Shown one piece after another: positions 33,701 through 45,365 of a DNA stretch of 64,000 nucleotides; positions within the stretch are counted from its first letter, which is position 1, and the number at the start of each line of letters is the position of its first letter. Made by a program: the position numbers and the translations under genes. The stretch is taken from positions 11,687,895 to 11,751,894 of the forward strand of contig NC_039481.1 in assembly GCF_003590095.1 (NCBI RefSeq), in the 5' to 3' direction. Under the pieces are notes generated by a model. The model had not been told where the DNA came from. It saw only the letters and a list, made by a program, of their open reading frames with translations, and made no database searches. This DNA is from Trichoplusia ni. Lineage: Eukaryota; Arthropoda; Insecta; Lepidoptera; Noctuidae.

Positions 33701-36700
33701 GCTGATTGTCTGTTCCGATATATACATATTTCATTATGTGCCCTGTTTCTTGTGCTCGGCGGCGAGCACCGACTTACTACTATTTTGGGAAACTTGTTGG
33801 AGTAGAAAATAGGAACAAAAAGGTGAATAATAATGTAAAATAAATATAGGATCGTAATGATAGAGTCGATTAACAAAAAAAGGAACTTTATGAATGTGTA
33901 AAACATTTTTTTGTGTGATTTCTGAACCACAGACAGACACTACAACGATAAGCATAACATGGATCCTGTTGCGGTGGAAAATTAAAACGCGAGCTCCACA
34001 ACATTAAGCCAAGTTATAACAGAAATAGAACTAATTACCTAAAGTTTGTATTTACAAATAGCAGTAGAAAGCGCACGGTAACAGTTTTAGTGGGATGCTA
34101 GCAATTTACTTGGAAACTTTACGTCATTCATATAATTGTGGTCCTTAGTACAAGTTCAGGACCACGCCCTCAGATTAAAGTGCTCTGTTAAGAAACAAAC
34201 TGTTTTATGCACGTGAAATTGTCCATCTTGCTTTCTAATCAAATATTTTTTGTTGATGTCACAATGTAGCACAGATAGAAACGTACTGAATAAAAGTATC
34301 TGACAAACTTAAAGATAAACTTGTATACGCGATGGTATACACAGTTTAGAAATAACATAGAAATCTGATTTATTTCTTAGAATTTAGAAACGTATTTACT
34401 TACTTGCGTCAAAGTTATAATTAGACAATATTTACGTACAAACCAATTTAGAAAAAATACGAATATAATACACCAAAAAACAACATCGGATTTACAAAAA
34501 TATTTATCAGGCTTCCATATGAGGTCAGATAAAAGAAAATCTTTGATATCTTTGTTACAATGATAGTTTCCGATATGTCCTCTAAGACTGGTTCCCGCTA
34601 TCTAAGTTAGCTGTTACTGGTGTGAGCATCATAAACTGTCCGCGTAGACTGGTTGGTGAGTCCCGGGGGCCGCTTCCTCAGATCTCTGAGAGCCTAGTAC
34701 TTGCGTTGTTAGGACAACATATTTCTTATCAGATTGTATACAATGTCATTTGTTACAAAAATACTTCTATTATTTAGAAAAGAAATGAACACATTGCTTT
34801 TTTATAATTAAACTTGTCAAATTGATTAATGCATGTCTCAACCAAATTCTTTGAAATAGAAAATAAGTAGTGCAGTGATATATTAACAGCCCAAGTAAAT
34901 AAATCATCACAGTCTAACTTTAGAATACAATCGTTTTTTGTATAAGATTTTCCATTTTACTTCACTTCATAAGAATTCACTTGGACAGTTAGTTACCAAA
35001 AGAATTCAATTTATATGACTGCTCCTTTGTTGTTTACATCACAAAGAACAAAATAATATTGAATCCTGTACAAAACACAAAAGGACTTGATTGACATTTG
35101 CATGTCAAAGATTTTCGTATAATATGTTGAGAAATGTGTCCTTCAGACATCGTTTTAATCGTACATAGAGCGAGCTGTTTCAAATGTATGAGATTGTCAT
35201 AAGTTCTAGACATTTTACAGTTAATTGGAAGCAATTATGCGGGGAAATAGGTATGAAATGAAATGTGTTTGTGATGAAAAGATATTGTGGGAATCATTGT
35301 TACATTTTTTTTCTTTAAGCACTCAACGTCTACTGCGCTTATTTATAATTTAAAAGATGACTTTATTATGCATAATGTTAAATTCACTTTCAAATAATGC
35401 TCGGATAAAATAGCAGCACGTCACGTCACTTGAGATAAATTCCTTGAGTTTTAAGAGTGTAGTGTTTAGAGGGTATGATGTATCCTCGAGCGGCGTTATC
35501 AGGCGTGTGAGAGCTCGCCATAAACCCGCCTGGCTGGTGACTCCCCTGGTCCCCTGGGAGTTACGTGCTCTTAAATCTACGCTTCCCTGATATTTTACTC
35601 AAACGCACTGAGAAACTAACACGTCTCGCTGCTGATATTACTAAAAAGGTGCTTGGCTGTGTATTAACGTGGCGAATTAATTATGGAGGAATATTCCAGG
35701 AACTATGCAATATGCTATGCTTTTGCAAGTTGCATCGTTTATGAATTTATATTAAATTATTCTGGTTAAAACAAAAACTGTAACAGCTTAATGTACTGTT
35801 AGTCAATAAATGAATAGTAAAAGTCTCATTCTATTACGAGAGAAAAACGAATTCCCCAATTCCCTTCGCTACCTGTCTGTACGGCAACAGTCAAAACACT
35901 TACGTGAATTCATTAATGGTTGTCAGCGGAGGATTTATTGAGTACCCGTGACCCTCTGGAGCCGCCTCTAATGGGATAAATTACAGGCGCTAGTGGCCCA
36001 CCTCCGCAATGAGGAAATCAATTAGTAGTTGGCGTTAACGCGGCCTGTCGACTTCCTGAGCTTCTACATAGTTCTGCAAATCACGGCGAGCTCGTTTACT
36101 CAGTGTACAGCTGACGCTGGAGCTGGAAGTGCCAGTTGCTAGTGTTTCTTTTTAATTTTTATTCAATAGTGGATAGATTTACAAATGGGTAAAAAATGCA
36201 GTGTCGCGATAAATGTTCAAATACAATTAAAGTAAAAATGTTGAAAGAATAGTTTTTATTTTAACCTTTAGTCATAGCAATTTATAACTTAATATGACTT
36301 GTAAAGAAAATACAGCACGTGAGCAAATATTGTACAAAAATAGGCGTAGATCGAAACTGTATTTCCACGAAGCTCGCGCCCATGAGTAGTGCGTACCACT
36401 AACTCGAGCGTCGAACAAATTTACGGTAATAGAAATATGAGTTATTAAGTCAGTGCCGGCGGCTCCGGCGGCTGTCTTATCTCCACCATTGTATTTGCAA
36501 TGATCTCGGATAACGGTTTTATTGTCAGCCTCCAGCCAGAACAAATGGCTCTTTGCACCAATAATATCACTTCAAGTGTTTGGACGTTTGTGTATGGAGA
36601 GCTATAGAGCGCTTATTTATAAAAATATGCAAACATATTAAAGTAAGCACCATTTTTTCTTTTAGTGTTACTCCATTCTTTAGAAACCTAATATTACTGT

Positions 36701-37350
36701 TTAATTGTGTAACCTAATTGTACTAATTGTAGAAACTTGGTAGAAGCTTACATTAGTCGTATTTTCTTTTAATGTTTCGTATTGCGCATAGTGCAGGATC
36801 GAATAATTTGTTATTTAGTATATTTTCGATTGACAATTTAGTTAAGGAAACACAAAGATTTCTTTCCTAATTTAAATCAATCACAGTAAAATCTTCAAAA
36901 TTGTCAATAGAACGTCTTTTCAATACCCCGTGGTCGTAAGAGTGTGTACACCGGATTATATCGGGAATAGAATCGTTCTCGGAGTGACGGAGATAATTCC
37001 TGTGCGCCGTAAAAGGTTATGGTAATCGAATCGTTGATTTATAGATGTACCGAACACTCCATGATGTAGTACTGCTATCAACTCGCTAGTTAAACGAGGG
37101 TCCTACATACGTATGTTTGGCGAGACCTTTGTTCGTATCGGCACTACTGTATGGGTGACACTGCTTAGATGTAACAATTTGCTATTTCAATAAGTGCTAA
37201 GAAGCACTACTAGGTACAAAAGTCTGTGAAAACATAGACCACCGAAGCATGTACTTTCGCTATCTTATAATAAATTGGACAAGTAAAAGAAATAAATGAA
37301 CATCAAGATAATTTAATGGGAAAGATACAAGCATGTCCACATTGTGTTTA
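30713..37350. other. Intergenic, nothing recognised
   Basis: About 6.6 kb of AT-rich non-coding DNA, with short overlapping chance frames on both strands around 33235-33955 and a GC-richer patch at 35490-35560. I see no RNA gene, coding domain or repeat I can name. Confidence 0.5.
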
Positions 37351-37449
37351 ACGAATTTATTTACTCATAAAGAACAATATACAGTTCACTTATTTATGAG
37401 CTTAAAAATAGATACAATATTAAAAATAACATTAAGCGATCGAGTAAAT

Positions 37450-37630
37450 CTAATATACATTTTCAAAAATATGTTGCTTTAGTCTTTTTTTAAATACAGC
37501 AAGTGATTTGCTATCCTTTATATTATTTGGTAGGCTATTATATAATTGTGCTCCTTCGTATGTTATAGTTTTTTTACCATAGTTAGTTCTGTGTCGTCGC
37601 AATTTAATTTTATTAGTATTTCTCAACAGT
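37450..37630 (-). pseudogene. LINE ORF2 C-terminal tail, out of frame
   Basis: The minus-strand frame immediately after the ORF2 stop encodes about 58 residues with LRRHRTNYGKKT and FKKRLKQHIF, the usual end of this RT group. It is separated from ORF2 by a 1-nt frame change around 37625-37630. Confidence 0.7.
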
Positions 37631-40370
37631 GATGAAATGATTTTTGGTCAAGTTTAATGTCAGATTTTAATTCGCCCGTTATTATCTTTCTCACCAATAT
37701 GCACATAGAGTAAGTATATATTTGTTTAAGATTCGATATTTTTGTATCGCGGTACAGTTTCCGTGTCTCAGTTAACCGGTCATACCTAAATAAAGCTTTT
37801 ATTATTTTATTTTGTGATATTTGTAGGTCTTTAAGATTTGACTTTGCAGCACACCCCCATATTTCAATTAAGTACTCTAGATGAGATTTCACCATAGAGT
37901 TGTATATGCTCATTCGTACTGCATGAGGAATACATCCTGCCGCTCTTTTTAGTATTCCAGTAAGTGACGAGAGTTTTGATCTTACGTAAGCAATATGGTC
38001 TTTCCAAGAAAGTTTGTCGTCCAACCGCAGGCCTAGGTACTTTTCTTGGTGTGAGTGTCGAAGAATAGTATTATTTAAGGTCAGTGGAGGGTGCTGTGAA
38101 ATCTTTTTGTTTTTAGCAGTAAATAACATATACGAGGTCTTATCTGCATTGACTGTTAATAAGTTGTTCTGACACCAGATACTAAATTTGTGTAGATCAT
38201 CTTGTGCTCGACTGATTAAGTCTAATAGATTTTCCCCAAAGTAAAATAGGCAAGTATCATCAGCGTACAAAGTTATATGTCCCGCAAGGCCCATTTTGCA
38301 AATATTATTGATATAGATTAAGAAGAGTAATGGGCCTAATACCGAGCCTTGTGGGATTCCACAAGTCACTTTCCTACGACTACTTTGTTGATTTTCGATT
38401 TTTACAACTTGATACCTATCTGCCAAATACGATTTAATGATCTTTAGTGCTGTACCTGTCACACCCAAATCTTTCAATTTATGCAAAATGATTTCATGAC
38501 TGATTGTATCGAAGGCTTTTTTAAAATCAATAAATATACCTAAAACAATTTTTTTTTCATCAATATGATTCTTTATTTTCGTTACAAGATCGATCGTCGC
38601 TGACAAGGTATTCGATTTAGGTCTGAAACCGTACTGATGTTCGTATAAGAAATTTATTTCTGTTAAGTGTTCGTAAAGTCTAGAGTAAATAATTTTCTCG
38701 AAAATTTTCGATATTACAGGTAAAACTGATACAGGTCGATAATTACCCGCTTCAGTCCTACTACCTGATTTAAAGATGGGTGTAACTCTGGCTAGCTTGA
38801 GGCTGTCGGGGAAGACTCCGGTATCCAAACATTTATTTATGCATATTTTTAAGTTATCTGATATGATGTCCGCAATACATTTTAACGATTTCGTACTAAT
38901 TTGATCAATACCAGTACTAGCATTCGTATCTAAGCCGTTTATAATCTTCCATAGTTCTGATAGGGTACATGGCTTCATTTCAGTTAATTCTGTCCTGACC
39001 TTGTTAGTACGATAAGTAAGAGTATAATAGGAATTTTTTGAATAGGTTTTAGGAATTTTACTAGCTAGGTTTTGGCCCACAGAAGAAAAAAATATATTAA
39101 AATGTTCACAAATTTCAAAAGCATCTACAATATTCTTTGAGTCTATTATTAATTTCGAAGGAGCATAATTATTATAAACTTTGTTACTTACAAGCGAGTT
39201 TAATAATTTCCATGTGTTTTTAGGATGCTTGCACTGTTTGAATTCTTTATAAAAGTAATTTTCCTTTGTCCGTCTTATACAAGCGCCTATCTTATTTCTT
39301 TCTAATATGAATTTTTTCTTCAGGTCTTCATTATTCTTATCTGTTTTAAGCAAATGCCATAGATTATTTCGCTGCTGTATTCCATTTAGTATTGATTTGT
39401 TTATCCAATTTTCCTTAGGCAGATTTAATATTTTAGTTTTATTAATCGTATTATTTTTAATTTGATTGACAATAAAGTTTTCCAGTTCGGAGTAGGAGTG
39501 ATTTAAGTTAACGAAGTTGGCTTCCAGCGTGCTTTGATATAAATCTGAGTAGGCAATGGCTTCATATTGTAAGCGTTGCTTATGACAGTGTTTATATTTG
39601 GCAAGTTCTAAATAAAGCTGTTTGTGGTCTGAGAGAGGTGAGTCTATTATTGTTAAGTTGCAAGCGCCATTATTTATCGTAGAACAAACATGATCTAGAA
39701 TAGTTTTTGTAGAATTAGTTTGTCGTGTGCAATAATTTTCGTGTATTTTATTATATATTTCATAACCAGATTCTTGTAACATCGTGAGGTAGTTTACGGT
39801 ATCGCCACCAGTCTTCAATAAATCTATATTAAAATCGCCAAACACTAAACCTCTCTTATATTTCTCTAATTGTTCTGAATATGTGTCTATGAATTGCTTT
39901 GTATTTCTTTTATCCGGTTTGTAAATAGCTCCAACGTGTAAGCCAAAACGAGGTAAGAACACCCACAAGTAATGAATACCGTTACAGTACAATTCTTCTG
40001 ATAAGTCATATTTTAAACTTTTGTGTATATAAATAGAAACGCCACCTCCCCGTTTATCTTTTCTGTAGCTGTAAACATGCTTATAATCCTCCAATATAAA
40101 ATAGTTTGCTTCCGAGTCTGATTGAATCCACGTCTCAGTTAGTATAATCAAGTGTATTACAGTCTTTATGGCCTTGAGGATGCATTTTAATTCATCAAAT
40201 TTTCCCGCAGTTCGCACACTGCGAATGTTGGAATAAAATAATTTTAACGATGACTGATAAATAGATAAGTTTTCAAAGTTAGACTTTATATAATAATTAA
40301 TTCTGTTGTCATTATCTAAATGTGTGCTTCGGGAGTGGAGTTTTTTGTATACTTTTGTACTATTTTTGGA
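37623..40370 (-). CDS. LINE ORF2, APE endonuclease plus reverse transcriptase
   Basis: Nicks target DNA and copies the element RNA onto it. Residues below count from a GTG at 40217. The frame is in fact open up to about 40370, overlaps ORF1 by some 50 nt and has no ATG before the endonuclease motif FYSNIRS. Endonuclease: TETW (Glu28), GDFN (127-130), LDHV (174-177), SDH (196-198). RT: DFKKAFD (Asp564), GIPQGSVLGPLLFL, YADD (651-654), then KYLGLRLD. At 37623 the frame ends in TGA, but typical C-terminal sequence (YEGAQLYNSLPNN) continues in another frame to a TAG at 37450-37452. About 58 residues are thus cut off by a frameshift near 37625. Catalytic domains look intact. Confidence 0.85.
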   Translation of the reverse strand, partial: SKNSTKVYKKLHSRSTHLDNDNRINYYIKSNFENLSIYQSSLKLFYSNIRSVRTAGKFDELKCILKAIKTVIHLIILTETWIQSDSEANYFILEDYKHVYSYRKDKRGGGVSIYIHKSLKYDLSEELYCNGIHYLWVFLPRFGLHVGAIYKPDKRNTKQFIDTYSEQLEKYKRGLVFGDFNIDLLKTGGDTVNYLTMLQESGYEIYNKIHENYCTRQTNSTKTILDHVCSTINNGACNLTIIDSPLSDHKQLYLELAKYKHCHKQRLQYEAIAYSDLYQSTLEANFVNLNHSYSELENFIVNQIKNNTINKTKILNLPKENWINKSILNGIQQRNNLWHLLKTDKNNEDLKKKFILERNKIGACIRRTKENYFYKEFKQCKHPKNTWKLLNSLVSNKVYNNYAPSKLIIDSKNIVDAFEICEHFNIFFSSVGQNLASKIPKTYSKNSYYTLTYRTNKVRTELTEMKPCTLSELWKIINGLDTNASTGIDQISTKSLKCIADIISDNLKICINKCLDTGVFPDSLKLARVTPIFKSGSRTEAGNYRPVSVLPVISKIFEKIIYSRLYEHLTEINFLYEHQYGFRPKSNTLSATIDLVTKIKNHIDEKKIVLGIFIDFKKAFDTISHEIILHKLKDLGVTGTALKIIKSYLADRYQVVKIENQQSSRRKVTCGIPQGSVLGPLLFLIYINNICKMGLAGHITLYADDTCLFYFGENLLDLISRAQDDLHKFSIWCQNNLLTVNADKTSYMLFTAKNKKISQHPPLTLNNTILRHSHQEKYLGLRLDDKLSWKDHIAYVRSKLSSLTGILKRAAGCIPHAVRMSIYNSMVKSHLEYLIEIWGCAAKSNLKDLQISQNKIIKALFRYDRLTETRKLYRDTKISNLKQIYTYSMCILVRKIITGELKSDIKLDQKSFHHC

Positions 40371-41248
40371 TTACCATTAATGTATTTTATGGTTAGGTCT
40401 GATTCACCTTCTTTTTCACGGCGCAACAACTCGTCTTTCAAGTATTTTAGGTAGTTTTGTTGGCTAGTTGTTTGATCGGCGTAAATACGAAAATCTTTGC
40501 CTAGCTTAGATTTGTTTTTAAAAATATGTTTGACCGCATTTGAGGACTCGAAACATACTTTTATCGGTCTGTTTTTGCCATACTGATATTTACCAATTCT
40601 CACTGTAAATATAGGCATCGGACAATTATCGTAAATAGTTTTAATAGATTTCATAACCAAGTTCTGATCATTCTGTTTTCGTAGGGTAGAATTTGCTTCA
40701 TTAATTTCCGGAATACCCACTAGAATAACATTGTTCAAGCGTCGATTACGTTCTTGCATCTCAAGGATGAGGTCTTGCTGTGCGGCGATAGCGGGTAGCG
40801 GGCTGTTTACTGGAGTAACATCAGTATTAGTGTTGGTATTAATAGCATTAAATGATTGTAGTTTAGACTCTAATATTTGAACCTTTTCCTTTAATTCAGT
40901 ATTTTCGGATTTTATACTCGATAACTCCATATGTATATTCTCGTATTTTTCGGACAATACTTGAGTGGCAGTTTTTAGGGTTTGTATCTCTGATTTTATT
41001 TCGATTAAGTCCTGTTTTAAATCAGTTATGTCTGCCTTTTGAGTATTACCAAATTCTCTAAAGAATGACATAATCTCATTACGAAAAGAGTTCAATTCAT
41101 CTTTTACATTATAATCAGAATCCGGCTGTTTTCTTTTTCTCTGATTGACGAACATATCATTTCGCGTAGGTGAAGTTAAATCTGGTTCTGAAGCACTCCC
41201 GCTTCCGCTTATAAGATTCCCGCTCTTCGGCGAATGTAGTACACTCAT
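40316..41248 (-). CDS. LINE ORF1, coiled-coil RNA-binding protein
   Basis: A predicted nucleic-acid chaperone of the LINE, 310 residues from the first ATG at 41248. The open frame extends 22 codons upstream to a TTG, with a TAG at 41345-41347, but has no earlier ATG. Ser-rich basic N-terminus (QRKRKQPDS), then a long heptad-rich coiled coil (about residues 50-135 from the ATG, DITDLKQDLIEIKSEI and similar), then a globular part with RRLNNVILVGIPE and KVCFESSNAVKHIF, resembling the RRM-like plus C-terminal region of L1-type ORF1 proteins. The last 27 nt before the TAG carry an A AAA AAC slippery heptamer that leads into ORF2. The frame is intact. Confidence 0.85.
   Translation of the reverse strand: MSVLHSPKSGNLISGSGSASEPDLTSPTRNDMFVNQRKRKQPDSDYNVKDELNSFRNEIMSFFREFGNTQKADITDLKQDLIEIKSEIQTLKTATQVLSEKYENIHMELSSIKSENTELKEKVQILESKLQSFNAINTNTNTDVTPVNSPLPAIAAQQDLILEMQERNRRLNNVILVGIPEINEANSTLRKQNDQNLVMKSIKTIYDNCPMPIFTVRIGKYQYGKNRPIKVCFESSNAVKHIFKNKSKLGKDFRIYADQTTSQQNYLKYLKDELLRREKEGESDLTIKYINGNPKIVQKYTKNSTPEAHI
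40340..40346 (-). promoter_or_regulatory. Candidate -1 ribosomal frameshift site (A AAA AAC)
   Basis: In the ORF1 frame the codons read ACA AAA AAC, so A AAA AAC is in the correct phase for a simultaneous -1 slip. The -1 frame is exactly the ORF2 frame and stays open into the endonuclease. ORF1 stops 24 nt later. A weak AT-rich 7-bp stem can form downstream (40312-40318 with 40262-40268); no strong pseudoknot is obvious by eye. Confidence 0.55.
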
Positions 41249-41432
41249 CCTTATTGCGCTGTTATCGTTGTGGTGCGAGCGAGATGAGTTATTTAGGCTA
41301 TCTCGCTTACTCAAGGAGGTGTGATGGCAGCGCTCGCGCTGGTTCTAGTATTTGTGCGAACAGGACGAAAATAGCGACTGTGCTCTTTACCCGAGGTGGC
41401 GAGGGGAGCCTTTGACACTCGTAATCTTGTGT

Positions 41433-44400
41433 CTTTGAATTTAGATACAAACTTTGTTTATGCTAAACTCACTTTTATCACGTATATGCACTGAGTTGAT
41501 TTTTAAGCTTCAAAGCTTATTGCAATTTTTACTCTAACAAAATACACGTCTTTGTCGCTCGATCGCTTCGCGCAACTCCATTTCATGAAACAACCATCTC
41601 AGACATTTAATGCCGAAACGTTTTGTGTCAGAAAGTATTACAAAGAACACCGCCGCCGCCAAAATAAACAGAACGAGGAAAAAAATAAAAGTTCCTAGTT
41701 AAGGTGTCTGATAAAGTTCGCTAGCTTGTGTCTTTTTGATGAATCTTGGACTTGTTGCGACAAAGTGTCTCAGACGAGGCGCGACGGTTCTGTAGATTGA
41801 AAAAAAAGAACTTGTTAAGTAACTTTTATTTTTCCATCAGGAAATTGTTTACCTTAATTTGATGGTGTTTTAAGAAAAACGAACGAACAATTTTCCTTGA
41901 GATCCATTTGTATTATTAACAGTAAGTATAGGTAATATCCAACCCGTGCCTTTGAAAACTTTAACTTTGATCCTTGTAAGTCTGCATATGAAACAAACAC
42001 AAAACGAACTTAAGACCAACATAACCGACTCCAGCATCATAAATCAAGCTCAAATTGTAAAATTTAATCTAACTAAACAGAAAATCAAAAGAATAAAGTT
42101 ACCCAACTCGAACAAGTTACTTGGAATGATATTCCCGACTGACAGCAACTCAAAAACGTTATCCGCGGAGCCGAGGATCCCCGAGTGTTAGGCGTGTTGA
42201 TTAAAACCACATTCAGTGCGTCTCCCAAGTTTGGCTCTCAACAACTCGCCAGAAAAGTGCCTTTTATACACAATTATGCGTTTAAACGTGGCGCGGTGAA
42301 CAATTTTTGCAACTTTTCTCTTTGGGATCCAAGAGAGAGTTAAGGGATCAAGTTGAGAATGTTTTTCGTTCGTATTTGAGTTTTTCTTGTGACGAAATGT
42401 GTTAGTGTAGAGTTTCTTAATGGTTTATTACTTTGTATTTCGACGACTGTTTTTTTAGGCCGTGTTTCTGTTTTGTTTCCTATGCGGAGGTAAAGGTCTT
42501 CTATTTTGATTTAGGGATAACGGAAAACTATTTAGTATTTGTGATACTGATTGTATATACGTTCTTGTATCCAAGCAGTTACTGGTTGGTGTATTAACTT
42601 TTAGTAACACTTTGGGATTTATCAGTAGTTGATTATAATCAAATACGCATCTAATTCGAGTGTAAATCTACTAAGTACTCCATGGCTTAAGTTGCCTGGC
42701 ATAATCCTAACCAAGCAGGAGCAAGTTTGTGTTAGTTTAAACATCAGTATTTTACACCATCTTATATAACTGAACCTCAGCTAACTAATCTGATATGTTA
42801 ATGTGGCTCTAGTTATCTCGGTTATCAGGCTTTTGGAAGTTTTGACTTGGTTAAACTAAAGTTTTAGATTATTATATTATACTACCTAGCATTAAACAAT
42901 TTCTTGTCTTGTATATTTATAGCAGATATTTATGATGAATACAACGCCTTCATTCACATGAACTGGTTAGCAAACAATCGAGTCTGACGTAAATAAAATG
43001 TCTTCAAACCTCCAACTTAGGAATTTGAGAACCGAAAACACTTAAGCGCCCCAAAAACGTAAAAGTCTCGTCGAAAACCCGTGAAAATTAAAAAGCAAGC
43101 ACGCAATAGCGAAACGTGCCAACAATCAAGGCTTTATGCTTTACCGCACAAAAAACTACAAAGAATCAAAAGCTGAGTGTCACAAGCGATCAGCGATAAT
43201 TGTAAGCCGGCACAAAACAGACGTTCACTTCCCGCCACCTATTTGTGTCCAAAAATACCATCGCGCCACCGAAATAGGTCACCGACAGAACTGGCATTGT
43301 GAATAGCAAATACGATGTAATTTGCTGGAGTGGGACGATAATGGGAGACGGGCTCGCGGGCCGGCCCTACATGACCTTTGCAATAATTTGGATCATTTTT
43401 ATTATACCTGCCCTTTCCAACCTAAATAAATGTTAGTGTAGGCCATAATAAACGTTTGCTTTTGCATTTTGCGTGATTTAGAACGCGTTAAGCGTGGAAC
43501 GGTGGTCTTGTGGTCCGCGGGGCGCTATTTGTTTGATGCGACGTTAACGGAATATTAAAAGGTAATACATGGCGCGGGCTTTCCGAGGTAGGGGCCGATT
43601 GTTACCGTGACGCGATCACTTGCATTGCTTACAGTTTATGGCGTAAGTTATTTATGTTTACACTTATTTTTTTTATGATTGATGCTAATAAACCTCGCAT
43701 TACTTTTAGCTTCTCAAATATTGTTAGGTTTTTGCTGTGAAAAGCTAAAAGTATTCTAAAAAGGATAATCCATTCATCTAAATTATCATTACAAAGAAAA
43801 ATTCCCAAAATAAATCACTTACATACATGGAGCCCCTCAGCAAGAACTAGGTAATTTTTATTTCTAGAAAGTTGGGATCAGCATTAATTCAGGTCTTAGA
43901 AGATTGATCGACGCTGTACTGGCGACGGAGCGCTAGTTTTTTACTCCACTCATTGACTTACAGCTCACTTACGAGATGAATAGACTTGTAGCTCTAGAAC
44001 CGACTGGATGTGTCACACTGCGCTGCGACTAATATTATTGCTGTTCTTAAAACAAATGGGTTCAACAATGTTCAATACTTTATTGCGAATAGTATCTAAA
44101 ACAGATTATCTTCACATATAATAAATGTCCCCTAAGTACTAAAGGTACGGGAACTGCTTACGAAAGTGAAATCGCAGGACAAAGTTAGTAAGTAATAATG
44201 TTGACTTATCATAACTTCTAACATTTTACTACTACACTTAAAGTAATGCATTCATTTCGCTACGTGCTGTAGTTAAGTTTGTATTTAACGAGACTTTTGC
44301 TTTAAATATAACCATAAACAATTTGGTAATCTCCTCAACTCTGACCTTTAATGACGTTCTTAATCTTTTTCATAAAACACGGTGTTTTATGTTTCATGAA

Positions 44401-44900
44401 GCTATTTATTTTTGTCATACTCTGAGAAAGCAATTTAATTTTATTAGAGATCGTTATGGCTGTGATCTCGGAGTATCGCACAGTGCTTTGTACGCCCACT
44501 TCGCCGATCGCTCCTACATGACGTAATACTGTTGCTAGCGCTTTCTTTTCACAAAACGTAGAATCTTTCCGTTCTGTGAAGTCGCTAGGCTTCATTCAAT
44601 TAGATCGCCTGAAGTAGATATTGTGTTATGGTTTTTGTTTTAACTAATCTTCGATGATGATTTGATTGTTTTAAATGATTTTTAGAGCGAAAACTATACG
44701 TATACTTCCAGTTACTATAGGAAGTTAATCAACTCGTGTATCAATAGTGCCTCCTGAAAATAAATCTAAACAGCTAATTAAACTTTTGTGATTTTCAAAC
44801 GTGAAGAATTATTCGAGAAGAACTACGACTTCCATAATATTTTACATCGCTGTTCTCACATAGAACCCTTTTTCCTAGTTTCAACGAGGCGTGTACCTAG
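41433..44900. other. Intergenic, nothing recognised
   Basis: AT-rich, with GC-richer patches near 43330-43380 and 43490-43620. No gene can be supported. Confidence 0.5.
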
Positions 44901-45365
44901 CTTTTTTCTTCTAAAATTTTGATACACAATGTACTAGAAAATGCAAAATGTAAAAGGAAAACACTAGTTTTTGTTGCCAGCGTTGAAAACAAAAGTGTGC
45001 TGTGTAATAACATCAGCATAGTTATTTTTCTGTGCAAAATGTTTATGCTTATAAGCAGTGGTCGAGTAATTTTTCTTATGTTTACACGTTCGCCTTTTTT
45101 ACACGCGTTGAACAGGATTCCAATCAACTAGATGAGTCGGCAAAATAAGCGTTCCGTGTTTGTACCTACTTACATAGTTTCAGGCCTGTTTCAAAGTTTA
45201 ATATTTTATGTTTGTACACTTATGCACACATACTTTTGTTCGCCTATTGTTTTCATTTTATTGCATGTCAATATTACAATGGTATTTATTATGTTATGTT
45301 TCATAATTGATCACATATTTCTGTCGGCCATTAATTGGTATTTTAATAAAATATGCCAAGTATGA
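44901..45365 (+). other. 465-nt open frame with a single TAG stop (weak)
   Basis: One frame is open from 44901 to the TGA at 45363-45365 except for a TAG at 45129-45131, which is directly followed by ATG. The second half is strongly hydrophobic. The strand is T-rich here, which by itself yields Phe/Leu/Ile/Tyr codons, so this may be meaningless. No family is recognised. A decayed membrane-protein exon is possible but unproven. Confidence 0.15.

Larger units (their letters stand above)
37350..41426 (-). mobile_element. Nearly full-length APE-type non-LTR retrotransposon (Jockey/CR1-like)
   Basis: About 4.1 kb on the minus strand: a short 5' region of ~180 bp, ORF1 (41248-40316), an overlapping ORF2 in the -1 frame with endonuclease and reverse transcriptase, and an AT-rich 3' end near 37350. 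A TTGTGT hexamer lies near both edges (37342-37347 and 41427-41432) and may be a short or eroded target duplication. The exact ends are uncertain. The clade is not resolved: the coiled-coil ORF1 and the APE-RT layout fit the Jockey/CR1 group. Confidence 0.85.

Noticed and set aside
36320..36332. 13-nt match to the start of insect miR-87 (GTGAGCAAATATT)
   Set aside because: The match ends after 13 nt and no hairpin with a complementary arm is present on either side. Likely chance.
37342..41432. TTGTGT as a definite target duplication of the LINE
   Set aside because: Only six bases match and the exact element ends are unclear, so it is mentioned but not annotated as a duplication.
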